A stretch of 58,122 nt of DNA from Pseudomonadota bacterium (GCA_005804885.1 SYOX01000298.1:1-58122); one strand, 5' to 3'; positions 1 through 7,071 are shown, counted from the stretch's first letter. Made by a program: numbers and translations. The notes: generated from the letters alone by a model not told the origin.

Positions 1-158
1 ACCAGGTCGGGCTCCAGATGGCCGAGGACGTCAAGCAGCGCCTCGGAGCGGTTCGGGCCGGCGCACCCTGGAGCCCCGGTCAAGAGCAGGACCCCGGCGG
101 CGGTGATGAGGGTCCAGTAGAGCATTCGGCGCAGGCGCACCTGGGTCTGGGGTAGCAT
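1..158 (-). CDS. Partial small lipoprotein, possible outer spanin (Rz1-like)
   Basis: The reading frame starts at an ATG at 158 and runs off the left edge. The first 32 residues are a basic N-terminus, a hydrophobic stretch (YWTLITAAGVLLLTG) and a cysteine after APG, which reads as a lipoprotein signal peptide. It lies two bases downstream of the next gene in the lysis end of the late operon, beside the endolysin-like gene. Small lipoproteins here are often Rz1-type outer spanins that help disrupt the outer membrane. No inner spanin is visible in the window, so that role is inferred from position only. The C-terminus is missing. Confidence 0.5.
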   Translation of the reverse strand, partial: MLPQTQVRLRRMLYWTLITAAGVLLLTGAPGCAGPNRSEALLDVLGHLEPDL

Positions 159-160
159 GG

Positions 161-562
161 TCAGCTCCTGACGCGGGCCAGTTCCGCACGCACTGCGCAG
201 TCCTTGGCCTCCAGAAGCTTCCTGAGTCCAGCGGTCGCCTCGGCGCCCTGAGGGAGATAGCGCGCCATGAAGAGAGCGAGCTGCTCAAACTCTCGGCTGA
301 TCCTCACGAGGTGCGGCGGCAGGTGCGCCGGCACAAAGATGCGGAGGATCGGGTGGTCCTTCGGGTGGGGCGTGTTCTGCTCGTCGAGGTTGGCGCAGGT
401 GTGCCACCACGCCTCGGCTTCGATATCGACGTCGATGATCGCATCGGGGATCTCGTCGTCGGTGCAGGGGTACCCTCGACCGGGCTGGGTCTGGACGAGG
501 CGAATGGCGCCGTTGGCCTTTCGGCCGACGTAAAGGTCCGCGTCGAGGTGGAACATGGTCAT
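161..562 (-). CDS. Small phage protein with possible Acb2/Tad1-like C-terminal hairpin
   Basis: A 133-residue protein starting at ATG 562, preceded by AAGGAG five bases upstream; its ATG overlaps the stop of the endolysin-like gene. The N-terminal half is a small beta-rich region. The C-terminal 45 residues form two predicted helices with the pattern LP-x-G...LRKLLEAKDCAVRA. This resembles the short helical hairpin shared by Acb2 and Tad1, phage proteins that bind cyclic nucleotide signals, and also common phage hypothetical proteins. The resemblance is by eye and not proven. It is translationally coupled to the lysis genes, so a structural or lysis-associated role is also possible. Confidence 0.6.
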   Translation of the reverse strand: MTMFHLDADLYVGRKANGAIRLVQTQPGRGYPCTDDEIPDAIIDVDIEAEAWWHTCANLDEQNTPHPKDHPILRIFVPAHLPPHLVRISREFEQLALFMARYLPQGAEATAGLRKLLEAKDCAVRAELARVRS

Positions 563-1602
563 GGGGTCTCCTTTGCAGGGATGAGGCGGTCGATGAGGGC
601 GAGGGTGTCGGCGTCGAAGAAGTCGTCGGGGGCGATGCCTCGGCGGTCGCGTCGCCATGAGCGCGCCGCGGCCTTCGTGTATGGCCCGAGGACGCCATCG
701 ACACCGTGAGGGTCGTAGCCCGCGCTGGTCAGGCGGCGTTGCAGATCGCGCACGAGGGCACCGATGTCGAGCACGCCGAGGATGGCCTTGATCGCCTGGC
801 GCGCCGTCGCCTCGGGATCGTTGTCGCCGTCGGCCCAGTTGAGCGACCACCAGCGCAAGCGCACGTCGGCCGCAAAGGAGCGCGCGCCGCGCACCGCAGC
901 CTCGATCGCCGCGATGATGTCGCCGCCGTGGCCGGGGACGCCCTCCTGTTGGTAGCAGGCCAGCCCCGCGACGATGACCAGCTTCGGCTTGCCGATTCGC
1001 GGCAGGACCTCGTCGACCAGCTCCTTGGCCCAGTGGCGGATCTGCGCCTCGGGCTCGCGCAGGTTGCGGCTCCAGTGCCCCGGGTCGGGGTGGCGGAAGG
1101 TGTACCACTGCGGGCACAGCTCGTCGGCCAGCTCGCGGATCGCCTCGTCGAGCCGGCCCTTGTCCAGGTCCCAGGCCGTCGCGGTGACCGACACGACTCC
1201 GGCCCATCCCAGGGACCGCAGGCGGGCGACGCGCGCCTTGACGGCGGCCACCCACGAGCGCCGGTTGGCCAGCGAGGGGCCGACGAACCACTCCTCCAGG
1301 TCGAACTGGAGCAGATCGCAAGCAAGCAGCGCCTCTTCGAAGGCGTCGAACCACGCCTCGGTGGCCTTGACGCCCGAGGGCTTGGCGTCGGCCCAGATCA
1401 TGACGCCGGCTTTGCGCCCGTCTCGGTGCAGGTCACTGATCTGGCCGAGCAGCCCGGACGGGGTGTAGCGGCGCCAGAGCTTGCCCTTGGCGGCAGGCAT
1501 CAGGGCGCAGAGCAGCAACTCGTCCAGGCCCATCTCACGCGCCCTCGCGGCGGCCTTGCGGGTCGACATCGGGGCCTGAATCCATGCACCGTGCGCGGTC
1601 AT
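559..1602 (-). CDS. Endolysin-like protein with C-terminal peptidoglycan-binding domain
   Basis: 347 residues, ATG at 1602. The last 65 residues match a PG_binding_1 domain: ALVRDLQRRLTSAGYDPHG followed by a VDGVLGPYTKAA-type segment. The N-terminal 260 residues look like an alpha/beta barrel (MIWADAKPSG, LQFDLEEW, VVSVTATAWDLD, WYTFRHPDPGHW) reminiscent of glycoside-hydrolase-like proteins, with acidic residues near the strand ends. The arrangement catalytic barrel plus wall-binding domain fits a phage lysin, or a tail-associated wall-degrading enzyme. Its stop overlaps the next start by 4 bp. The catalytic residues cannot be named with certainty. Confidence 0.65.
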   Translation of the reverse strand: MTAHGAWIQAPMSTRKAAARAREMGLDELLLCALMPAAKGKLWRRYTPSGLLGQISDLHRDGRKAGVMIWADAKPSGVKATEAWFDAFEEALLACDLLQFDLEEWFVGPSLANRRSWVAAVKARVARLRSLGWAGVVSVTATAWDLDKGRLDEAIRELADELCPQWYTFRHPDPGHWSRNLREPEAQIRHWAKELVDEVLPRIGKPKLVIVAGLACYQQEGVPGHGGDIIAAIEAAVRGARSFAADVRLRWWSLNWADGDNDPEATARQAIKAILGVLDIGALVRDLQRRLTSAGYDPHGVDGVLGPYTKAAARSWRRDRRGIAPDDFFDADTLALIDRLIPAKETP

Positions 1603-1967
1603 CGGGTGTCCTCGCCGCTGATGAGCAGCCGCTCAACGTCCTTCTTCGTCCTGGCGGCGCTCGTGTCGAGCCCAAGGGCCCTGGCCTCCACCTCCATCTC
1701 TCGCTTGAGCATCGCCGCCCCTCCCCTGGCCTCCACCTCCATCTCTCGCTTGAGCATCGCCGCCCCTCCCCTGGCCTTCCACGCAGCCCTGCACAGCGTC
1801 ACGGCAAGCCCATCAAGTTCTTCGAGCGTGGCCGCGGTGAGCGATGCCTGACGACGACCGCTGAAGTTCAGGGTGATGTGGTAGAGGCCGTCATCGCCGA
1901 CGTAGACGCGAGCGTATGGGTTGTGCCCAGGTGTGCCAGAAGTTGTCTCAAGCTCGATCATGGCCAC
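1599..1967 (-). CDS. Phage protein with an internal exact 15-residue duplication
   Basis: 122 residues, ATG at 1967 (a second in-frame ATG lies two codons later). The N-terminal half is beta-rich and ends at SGRRQ; the C-terminal half is helical. The segment ARGGAAMLKREMEVE occurs twice in direct tandem, from an exact 45-bp DNA duplication. It overlaps the lysin start by 4 bp and belongs to the same minus-strand operon. Function unknown; the C-terminal helices with LGLDTSAARTKKDVERLL resemble a small SAP/HeH-like helix-extension-helix fold often found in phage proteins. Confidence 0.55.
   Translation of the reverse strand: MAMIELETTSGTPGHNPYARVYVGDDGLYHITLNFSGRRQASLTAATLEELDGLAVTLCRAAWKARGGAAMLKREMEVEARGGAAMLKREMEVEARALGLDTSAARTKKDVERLLISGEDTR
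1681..1770. repeat. Perfect 45-bp tandem duplication inside a coding region
   Basis: Bases 1681-1725 are repeated exactly as 1726-1770, and the first bases of a third unit follow. Because 45 is a multiple of three, the reading frame is kept and 15 residues are doubled. The absence of any mismatch suggests a recent slippage event. Confidence 0.95.
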
Positions 1968-1974
1968 CCCTCCC

Positions 1975-2529
1975 CTAGCACCGGCTGACGCGGAACTCGA
2001 TTTCCATCAGCCAGGGTCCACTGGTGTTCGTCCCCGAGACCTTCCGCATCCGCCAAGACGTCGAGACGTCGCTGGCGCCGATAAGGTTGAAGGCGTTGGT
2101 CTCGTCGACCTCCACGACGTACCCGCCCTGAAGCGCGTCGAGGTCTCCTCCGGTCCAGACGAAGGAGTCGCCTGCGGCCTCCCAGACATCCGGTGCGGTC
2201 TCGCGCTCGAAGATCCACGTCCCCTGGTTTGAGGTGTCGTTCTTGACGAGCCGAGCGCCGTCGATGCGTGCCTCGACTTCGAAGTCGAACTGGAGGTCGT
2301 CGTCGGCTGCCCAATCCCCGTTGAAGTAGGTCGAGCCAGCAGAGGAGGCGACCCTTGAGCCGTCGAGGAGGCGCTCGGCTTCGACTGCGAGGCCGACGCC
2401 GCTGTTGGCCGTGATGGTGATGTGGTCGTTGCGATTCCCGCTGGAGAGGGCGTGAAGCGTCCAGTCCGTCGTGTAATCGGGGCCGGGCGGCGCGGCCGAA
2501 GGTACGCTGAGCGACAGCAGCCCGGCCAT
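1975..2529 (-). CDS. Phage structural protein of unknown role
   Basis: 184 residues, ATG at 2529. The sequence is beta-rich with many Thr, Ser, Asp and aromatic residues (TDWTLHALSSGNRNDHITIT, FDFEVEARIDGARLV, GGYVVEVDETNAFNL), the texture of a beta-sandwich virion or tail-fibre domain. No signal peptide or membrane segment. It starts immediately at the stop of the upstream gene, so the two are probably cotranslated. I do not recognise the family. Confidence 0.55.
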   Translation of the reverse strand: MAGLLSLSVPSAAPPGPDYTTDWTLHALSSGNRNDHITITANSGVGLAVEAERLLDGSRVASSAGSTYFNGDWAADDDLQFDFEVEARIDGARLVKNDTSNQGTWIFERETAPDVWEAAGDSFVWTGGDLDALQGGYVVEVDETNAFNLIGASDVSTSWRMRKVSGTNTSGPWLMEIEFRVSRC

Positions 2530-2847
2530 CTACGCCTCCAGCTTCAGCTCGACGGCGGCGACCACCGTATCCGTCGCCCCGGCCAGGAAGATCGCGTTCT
2601 CCGGGCAGGACGGCCCGCTCCAGGAGCGCGCCACGCCCGGCCCGAGCGTGATGTAGCCCAGGGCCGCATCGCCGGGCGCCGGGGTATCCTTGCCCGCGTC
2701 GACCTCGCCAAGCAGGTAGAGGCGCAGGTCGTTGGCGGCGTCGAGGTTCTGGACGAGCAGCTCGCGCCTGCGACCGTTGGCCGCAAGGCCCGGAGGGATG
2801 CCGCCGACGGTGGTGGCCGAGTAGTGCGTGATGGTGGACAGCGGCAT
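2530..2847 (-). CDS. Small phage virion-associated protein, unknown
   Basis: 105 residues, ATG at 2847. The pattern GRRRELLVQNLDAANDLRLYLL then a Pro/Gly-rich loop and a final hydrophobic strand is typical of the small beta-barrel proteins encoded near phage tail-fibre genes, but no family is certain. It is directly followed (zero spacing) by the 184-residue protein. The 67 bases upstream hold no obvious promoter, so it may be the first gene of the distal operon or rely on read-through. Confidence 0.55.
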   Translation of the reverse strand: MPLSTITHYSATTVGGIPPGLAANGRRRELLVQNLDAANDLRLYLLGEVDAGKDTPAPGDAALGYITLGPGVARSWSGPSCPENAIFLAGATDTVVAAVELKLEA

Positions 2848-2914
2848 GTTGCACCTGTTCGGGTGTTCAGACTCACGAGGAACCTAACGCCCGCCAACAG
2901 GGTGTGCAACTGGA

Positions 2915-3199
2915 CTACAGGACGCTGGCGCGGCCCTCCTCGTCGATCTTGAAGGACCAGACGAGCTGGCGCTCGCCGAAGGCCAGCCGGGAGGCCGGCA
3001 GGCCCGTGGCCTTCTCGATCTTATGGGCCAGGAGCTTGCCGCACCCCTTGCCCTGGCTGGCTCTGGAGATCGCCTGCCTGGAGCAGCCGACCAGCTCGCC
3101 CAGCTCGTCGCAGGAGTTGAAGCCCCGCGCGTGGAAGAAGGCCGCCAGCAGCCCGACAGGAGCTTGAGAGGTGACCGTGATTTTTCCATGAAGAAGCAT
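2915..3199 (-). CDS. Small helix-turn-helix regulator
   Basis: 94 residues from ATG 3199; upstream in-frame alternatives are GTG 3214 and TTG 3325. The central part FNSCDELGELVGCSRQAISR fits a Cro/CI-type helix-turn-helix, followed by a helix ending LAHKIEKATGLPASRLAFG, the usual layout of XRE-like regulators. It resembles the regulator at 36459-36851 (LGKWLGVSDSQAYVLSQ, then VTGLPAGAV). It has its own promoter-like sequence and faces divergently from a winged-helix gene. Probably represses itself or the divergent pair; target unknown. Confidence 0.6.
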   Translation of the reverse strand: MLLHGKITVTSQAPVGLLAAFFHARGFNSCDELGELVGCSRQAISRASQGKGCGKLLAHKIEKATGLPASRLAFGERQLVWSFKIDEEGRASVL

Positions 3200-3338
3200 G
3201 AGCGGCCCCGCCACGAAAAAGAGCTCCGGTGACAGCCTGGCAAAGAAAGATCGCCACGGTTCGGTGACACGCGCCGGAGCGAGAGAGGCAAAGGCGAGCC
3301 CGTCCAGGCCGGGATTCGCCCTCAAGGTGCTACAGGAG

Positions 3339-3368
3339 AGCTTAGAAAAAAACCTGTTGACGTGTCAA
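3339..3368 (-). promoter_or_regulatory. Minus-strand promoter with palindromic TTGAC/GTCAA site
   Basis: On the minus strand TTGACA (3368-3363) is followed after 18 bases by TAAGCT (3344-3339). The -35 overlaps the palindrome TTGACGTGTCAA at 3357-3368. It faces the small HTH gene ending at 2915 and sits in the divergent gap before the plus-strand gene at 3442, so the palindrome may be an operator for both. Confidence 0.4.
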
Positions 3369-3441
3369 GCGTGCAGCGCCACGCTTTTGTTCAGTCGGTG
3401 GCGCAGCGTGGAGCGCCGCCCTCAACGTGGTGAGGTGGAAG

Positions 3442-3693
3442 ATGGACGAAGAGAGGATCCTCAGGGCGCTCGGAGGCAAGCGGCCGATGCGTCGGTTGGA
3501 CCTGGCTGGGCTGTGCGAATCCAGCGCGCGAGGGATCAGCCCCTCGCTGGAGCGGCTCATCCGGCAGGGTCGGGTGCTCCAGGCTGGACCGGGCGAGGTG
3601 GTGCTGAGCCGCTGCCTGGGCTGCGGGGCCAGAGGGGAGCCGCTGGGCAAGACCGGCAGGTGCGCCCATTGCCGGGCAGGAGGTCTGCGATGA
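3442..3693 (+). CDS. Small winged-helix plus zinc-ribbon protein
   Basis: 83 residues from ATG 3442, preceded by GAGG seven bases upstream. Residues 1-50 form a small winged helix (RILRALGGKRPMRRLDLAGL, then SLERLIRQGRVLQAGPG). Residues 56-80 contain two paired cysteine knuckles, CLGC and CAHC, forming a likely zinc ribbon. Such proteins bind nucleic acid; the target is unknown. It is coupled by a 4-bp overlap to the next gene. Confidence 0.6.
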   Translation: MDEERILRALGGKRPMRRLDLAGLCESSARGISPSLERLIRQGRVLQAGPGEVVLSRCLGCGARGEPLGKTGRCAHCRAGGLR

Positions 3694-3941
3694 GGTGGCT
3701 CGAAGAGGTGGCGCACGCCGCCTTGTCGCTGCTGACCTTCGGGCAGGTCGTCGAAGCAGGCCAGAACTTCGGGCTGGACTTCTTCGACCTGAGCCCCGAG
3801 CGGCTCGTCAGCGAGAGGGTGGTGATCTACAAGGCCCGCTACGGCACCTGGGTGGTGGCGTACCGGGGGATTCACGAGGCGGTTCAGACCAGGGAGGAGC
3901 TGCTCGCGGCGCTGGGGAGGGCTACGCGGCCTACGGGTTAG
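3690..3941 (+). CDS. Small phage protein, unknown
   Basis: 83 residues, ATG overlapping the stop of the upstream winged-helix gene. The C-terminal half (VVIYKARYGTWVVAYRGIHEAVQTREELLAAL, in pieces) looks like a short beta-hairpin followed by a helix. No signal peptide. Its stop codon overlaps the stop of the convergent minus-strand gene. Function not recognised. Confidence 0.5.
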   Translation: MRWLEEVAHAALSLLTFGQVVEAGQNFGLDFFDLSPERLVSERVVIYKARYGTWVVAYRGIHEAVQTREELLAALGRATRPTG

Positions 3942-4210
3942 GCCACCCGGTGGCAGCACACGCGGATGAGGGTCTCGGCCTCGGCCATCGAAGTCAGGTC
4001 GGCCCGCCCGGCCGGCCCATGGGCCGACCATCGCCCCCGTCGCCGCTGGAAGGTCAGAGGGCCAGCGTCGACCCGCTGGCGGGACGCCCCCCAGTCCTCG
4101 ACCCCCAGGCGCTCGATGAGCACCAGGAGGCCAAGCCGCGTGACGGGCGATCGGGGCAGCGTGACGAGCCCGACAGCCAGGGTCTCGCTCCAGTGGTTGC
4201 GGTTCTTCAT
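3938..4210 (-). CDS. Small phage protein, unknown
   Basis: 90 residues, ATG 4210 overlapping the antirepressor stop by 4 bp, so probably translated with it. It is rich in Arg and hydrophobic residues (TRLGLLVLIERLGVEDWGAS, then PLTFQRRRGRW). The early part resembles a small phage accessory domain, but I do not recognise a family. It is probably cotranscribed with the antirepressor. Confidence 0.5.
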   Translation of the reverse strand: MKNRNHWSETLAVGLVTLPRSPVTRLGLLVLIERLGVEDWGASRQRVDAGPLTFQRRRGRWSAHGPAGRADLTSMAEAETLIRVCCHRVA

Positions 4211-5073
4211 GGCGACACCTCTTCCTGGTAAGCGGCCTTGATGTGGACCGCGTGGCCGCGCCCCTTGGTCTGGCGACCGTTGGCGCTGTGGTAGTAGTGC
4301 AGAGCCTTGCCGGCGATCGGCGTCATCGCGCGCTCGAACTGGCGCTTGGTGATGTGGCGCCCGTCGACCCCTCGCCAGCGGACGAAGTCGTCCCACAGAT
4401 CTCGGGTCAGCGTCTTGCCGCCGGGCTCGGTGCGCTCGACGAACCACCGCTCGACGAGATCCTGGGGTTCGCCGGGGTCGGTCAGAGCCCTTCGCACCGG
4501 GCAGGTGGCGATCGGTCGACGGGTGATCCGCTCGTAGAGGGCCAGCAGCTCGTCGCCCAGGTCTTCGGCCGAGATGCGGCGCAGGCGCCGCAGCGCCTTG
4601 AGGCTCTGGAGGGCCACCATCGCCTCGGTGGCCCCGAGCTGCTCGGGCGGGTCCTCGACGTCGAGGCAGGCCGGCGCCTCCCCCCGCCGAAGCGCCGGCA
4701 GCACCTCCCTGGCCAGCCAGCGACGGAAGCGCCGGCCGCGCCTGGTGCGGGCCAGCGTGCAGGCCAGGTTGACGCCGGACTCGGTCAGGAGCAGGAGGGA
4801 GCGGGTCATGGGGTGGATGGGATTTGCGGTCGGTGAATCACCGACCGCAAACAGCGAGCGAAGCCCGTTCAGATCCTCGCCTTCCGCCTTGAAGAAGTCG
4901 ATCCCCGCCTCGAACTCCTCCGACCAGTCGCCGTTGATCTTGTCGGTGAAGTATTTGGAGTCGGCGTAACCCAGGCCCACCGCCACCTCCTGAGCCGTCC
5001 AGACCTCGCGGCCCTTGAAGCGCAGGACGTGGATGGGGGTGCCCTTGAAGTCGAACTCGATGATGTCGTTCAT
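4207..5073 (-). CDS. BRO-N phage antirepressor-like protein
   Basis: 288 residues, ATG 5073 with a GGAGG-like site upstream. Residues 5-130 follow the BRO-N pattern: VLRFKGREVWTAQEVAVGLG, the SLLLLTESGVNLACTLARTR segment, and the WLAREVLPALR ending. Residues 215-285 (LWDDFVRWRGVDGRHITKRQ, then a GRG..VHIKAAY ending) resemble the small winged domain at the C-terminus of D5-type phage primases. BRO-N proteins bind DNA and many counteract phage repressors. A near-perfect palindrome lies within the gene at 4823-4851. A hairpin lies just upstream, separating it from the zinc-finger gene. Confidence 0.8.
   Translation of the reverse strand: MNDIIEFDFKGTPIHVLRFKGREVWTAQEVAVGLGYADSKYFTDKINGDWSEEFEAGIDFFKAEGEDLNGLRSLFAVGDSPTANPIHPMTRSLLLLTESGVNLACTLARTRRGRRFRRWLAREVLPALRRGEAPACLDVEDPPEQLGATEAMVALQSLKALRRLRRISAEDLGDELLALYERITRRPIATCPVRRALTDPGEPQDLVERWFVERTEPGGKTLTRDLWDDFVRWRGVDGRHITKRQFERAMTPIAGKALHYYHSANGRQTKGRGHAVHIKAAYQEEVSP
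4823..4851. repeat. Intragenic palindrome (14-bp arms)
   Basis: TTTGCGGTCGGTGA, one base, then its exact reverse complement. It lies inside the antirepressor and encodes the AVGDSPTAN part. The first bases TTTGCGGT also begin the palindrome at 7023-7055, so the two may be related palindromic units. Confidence 0.9.
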
Positions 5074-5090
5074 GACGACCTCCTGATGAG

Positions 5091-5123
5091 GCGACGGCCC
5101 GAGGGGTTGGCCCGAGCCGTCGC
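5091..5123 (-). terminator. Hairpin between zinc-finger gene and antirepressor
   Basis: GCGACGGC (5091-5098) pairs with GCCGTCGC (5116-5123) around a 17-base loop that can itself pair partly (GGG/CCC). It sits just after the minus-strand stop at 5132 and before the antirepressor start. There is no U-run, so it may be a weak terminator or a transcript-processing hairpin. Confidence 0.45.
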
Positions 5124-5131
5124 AGTCGTTG

Positions 5132-5518
5132 TCAGACCGTCACGATCTGCATGGGCCAGCGGCCCAGCTTCCGACCCACCACGACGAGCCTCTTCTTGAC
5201 CTTGGCGGGCGGGAAGCCGTCCCCGAGGCAGTCAGGGCAGACGTGGTCGGTGCCGATGGTCCAGCCCAGGCCCGTGCAGGCGGAGCAGCGGCCCTCGTCC
5301 TGGCACCAGTCGAGGTAGAGACCTTCGAGGTGCTCGTCGGTGCGCCCATGGTCGCAGTCGTCGCAGGGGCAGCCGGGGCCGTGGCCCGTGCCGTCGCACC
5401 CGGCGCAGGGCTTGACGCCGATGCCGGGAGGGGCGTCGAGAGCGCCGAAGACGCGCCCGCGCCCGTGGCAGTCGGCGCAGATGAGCGGATTGGACAGAGC
5501 GATGGCTTTGGGGTACAT
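5132..5518 (-). CDS. DnaJ-type zinc-finger protein (CxxCxGxG repeats)
   Basis: 128 residues from ATG 5518, preceded by AAGGAGG eight bases upstream. It contains four cysteine motifs of the DnaJ central type: CADCHGRGRV, CAGCDGTG, CSACTGLG and CPDCLGDG, plus an additional CPCDDC pair. Two such motif pairs bind two zinc ions. There is no J-domain, so it is not a full co-chaperone. The C-terminal 30 residues are basic (KKRLVVVGRKLGRW). Free-standing proteins of this kind occur in phages and may bind nucleic acid or a partner protein. It is driven by a well-formed promoter. Confidence 0.7.
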   Translation of the reverse strand: MYPKAIALSNPLICADCHGRGRVFGALDAPPGIGVKPCAGCDGTGHGPGCPCDDCDHGRTDEHLEGLYLDWCQDEGRCSACTGLGWTIGTDHVCPDCLGDGFPPAKVKKRLVVVGRKLGRWPMQIVTV

Positions 5519-5546
5519 GGAGGGTGCCTCCTTACAGGATGGTGGG

Positions 5547-5590
5547 TCCTGTCGACCTTTCGGACTTGGCGGAACGCTGGGTCGACAGGA
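5547..5590. repeat. Inverted repeat in the leader of the zinc-finger gene
   Basis: TCCTGTCGACC (5547-5557) is an exact inverse of GGTCGACAGGA (5580-5590), separated by 22 bases. It falls between the predicted promoter at 5626-5654 and the start at 5518, in the transcribed leader. It could be an operator or an RNA hairpin that attenuates expression. Confidence 0.6.
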
Positions 5591-5625
5591 TGTCTTTGTG
5601 CTTGGGCTCAACAGCCCATGCGGAA

Positions 5626-5654
5626 ATCATATCTAATGATTGCATGTGATGCAA
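5626..5654 (-). promoter_or_regulatory. Minus-strand promoter with overlapping operator
   Basis: On the minus strand TTGCAT (5654-5649), 17 bases, then TATGAT (5631-5626) make a good sigma70-type promoter for the zinc-finger gene. The palindrome TTGCATGTGATGCAA (5640-5654) covers the -35. The spacer contains, read on the plus strand at 5635-5645, AATGATTGCAT, nearly identical to the element in the early promoter at 36924. Confidence 0.55.
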
Positions 5655-5674
5655 GCATTTAATGTTGCCATAGG

Positions 5675-5703
5675 TTGACTGCACTGGGCAGGCACCCTAG
5701 CTT
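5675..5703 (+). promoter_or_regulatory. Plus-strand promoter for accessory genes
   Basis: TTGACT (5675-5680), 17 bases, TAGCTT (5698-5703), ending 27 bases before the ATG at 5731. The -10 and the spacing match the promoter proposed before the orphan gene at 28491. Confidence 0.45.
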
Positions 5704-5730
5704 GACGAAAGGCATTCAGAGGAGGGCCAG

Positions 5731-6003
5731 ATGGCAGACCTTACCGAGGTCCAGGTTGAAGTTCTCAGTGCGGTGATCGAGCAGACACGTAGCCTGCGTT
5801 GCCCACCCACAGCGACCCACGTCAACGACGTGATCGGGAGAGATGTCCGAACGACCCTCAAGGAGTTGAAGTGGATGGGTTACATCGCCCAACCTCTCGC
5901 CCGAGGCCCTGTCGTGCCCTTGCGCTCGCCGGATGGAGCGCGCCTCCGCCTGGAGCTCGTCGAGGATGATCCCGACCAGGAGCCCGCCAGACGCGCTGCC
6001 TGA
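5731..6003 (+). CDS. Small winged-helix-like regulator
   Basis: 90 residues, ATG 5731 with GGAGG upstream. The helices EVQVEVLSAVIEQTRSLRCP, then ATHVNDVIGRDVRTTLKELKWMGYI and a basic wing, followed by VPLRSPDGARLRLEL, fit a winged helix. The acidic tail (EDDPDQEPARRAA) is probably flexible. It is the first gene of the plus-strand accessory block and may control it. Family not assigned. Confidence 0.55.
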   Translation: MADLTEVQVEVLSAVIEQTRSLRCPPTATHVNDVIGRDVRTTLKELKWMGYIAQPLARGPVVPLRSPDGARLRLELVEDDPDQEPARRAA

Positions 6004-6065
6004 CCGCCCGTTCACCTTGAATCCCCTGCCCCTGCAATGGCTCAATCCCCCCAGGAGGAAGAGCC

Positions 6066-7013
6066 ATGAAGTCCACCATTGCGCTGCTCATCATTGCGTT
6101 GTGCGCCTGCGGCCCTGGGGGCGATGGCGCCCAAGGCTCACCGGGTGAAGCCGGGCCGCAAGGCCCCCAAGGCGAGCCTGGCCCGTCTGGCGCCAGGGGA
6201 GAGCCTGGGCCTTCAGGGGCGCAAGGCTTGGCGGGCGAGCCTGGGCCGCAAGGTTCGGCGGGTCCAGCGGGCCTCCTGGGTCCCCAGGGTGAGCGCGGTT
6301 TGCCCGGAGAGCCAGGGGTCCAGGGGCCGCAGGGTCCCCCTGGCACTCAAGGCCCCTCGCCTTCAATGGATGAGGTCGTCCAGGCATTGCTTGACGACCC
6401 GGCCTTCACCCAGGCGCTGGTGGAGGCCATCAGGGGCGATGATGATCTGCTGGCGAGGATCACGGGGCCGCAGGGATTGCAGGGTGAGACGGGGCCACAA
6501 GGCCTGCTCGGGCTACAGGGCGCGCAAGGCCCCCAAGGCGAACAAGGGCCATCGGGTGAACCTGGACCTCAAGGCGAGACTGGGGAGCAAGGGCTCCCGG
6601 GTGAGAGCCCGGCGGTATACCGTTTTGTTGGGCTGTCCTCGCAAGAACACTTCTGCGGGGATGGCCTCGAAGCCATGCTTCAAGATTGCGGAACGACTTA
6701 CGATGGCGGGCGCATCTGTACGACCGAGGAGTACGCCAACACCCCGAACCCCCCCGATGTCGAGCGCGAGGCCCTGATCCTGCCGACTTGGGTTGCCAGC
6801 CAGAATCTCTTCCCCGTTGAGCTTTCAGGTCTCACAGGATCCAGTTTTACGCCTCGGGCGCTGACGTGCTTTGGGTGGAGGGATCAAATCAACTCGGGCG
6901 AGGGACCCAGGCACCTTATCGTGGAGCCAGGGGGAAGATTCAACGTCTACGTCAAACCCCAGGGGGCGCTCGATACGTTTCCTCTCATGTGCTGCGAGCC
7001 TTCGGAGCGATGA
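6066..7013 (+). CDS. Collagen-like lipoprotein
   Basis: 315 residues, ATG 6066 preceded by GAGGAAGAG. The start MKSTIALLIIALCACGPGG is a lipoprotein-type signal peptide. Gly-X-Y repeats fill about residues 18-97 and 133-178, interrupted by a charged helical insert (residues 99-132: MDEVVQALLDDPAF and following). The C-terminal 135 residues form a cysteine-containing globular domain. This layout, triple-helical stalks and a globular head on a lipid anchor, implies a cell-surface protein made by the lysogen rather than a virion part; a tail-fibre role is the alternative. A strong hairpin terminator follows. Confidence 0.8.
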   Translation: MKSTIALLIIALCACGPGGDGAQGSPGEAGPQGPQGEPGPSGARGEPGPSGAQGLAGEPGPQGSAGPAGLLGPQGERGLPGEPGVQGPQGPPGTQGPSPSMDEVVQALLDDPAFTQALVEAIRGDDDLLARITGPQGLQGETGPQGLLGLQGAQGPQGEQGPSGEPGPQGETGEQGLPGESPAVYRFVGLSSQEHFCGDGLEAMLQDCGTTYDGGRICTTEEYANTPNPPDVEREALILPTWVASQNLFPVELSGLTGSSFTPRALTCFGWRDQINSGEGPRHLIVEPGGRFNVYVKPQGALDTFPLMCCEPSER

Positions 7014-7022
7014 GGCCCGAGA

Positions 7023-7055
7023 GGTTTGCGGTTGTCGACTCGACAACCGCAAACC
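7023..7055. terminator. Bidirectional hairpin between convergent genes
   Basis: A 16-bp perfect inverted repeat (7023-7038 with 7040-7055, one base between) starts 10 bases after the collagen-like gene stop and lies 17 bases beyond the minus-strand stop at 7072. There is no clear T-run, but position between converging genes supports a terminator. Confidence 0.65.
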
Positions 7056-7071
7056 GAAGATTGGCGTCAGT

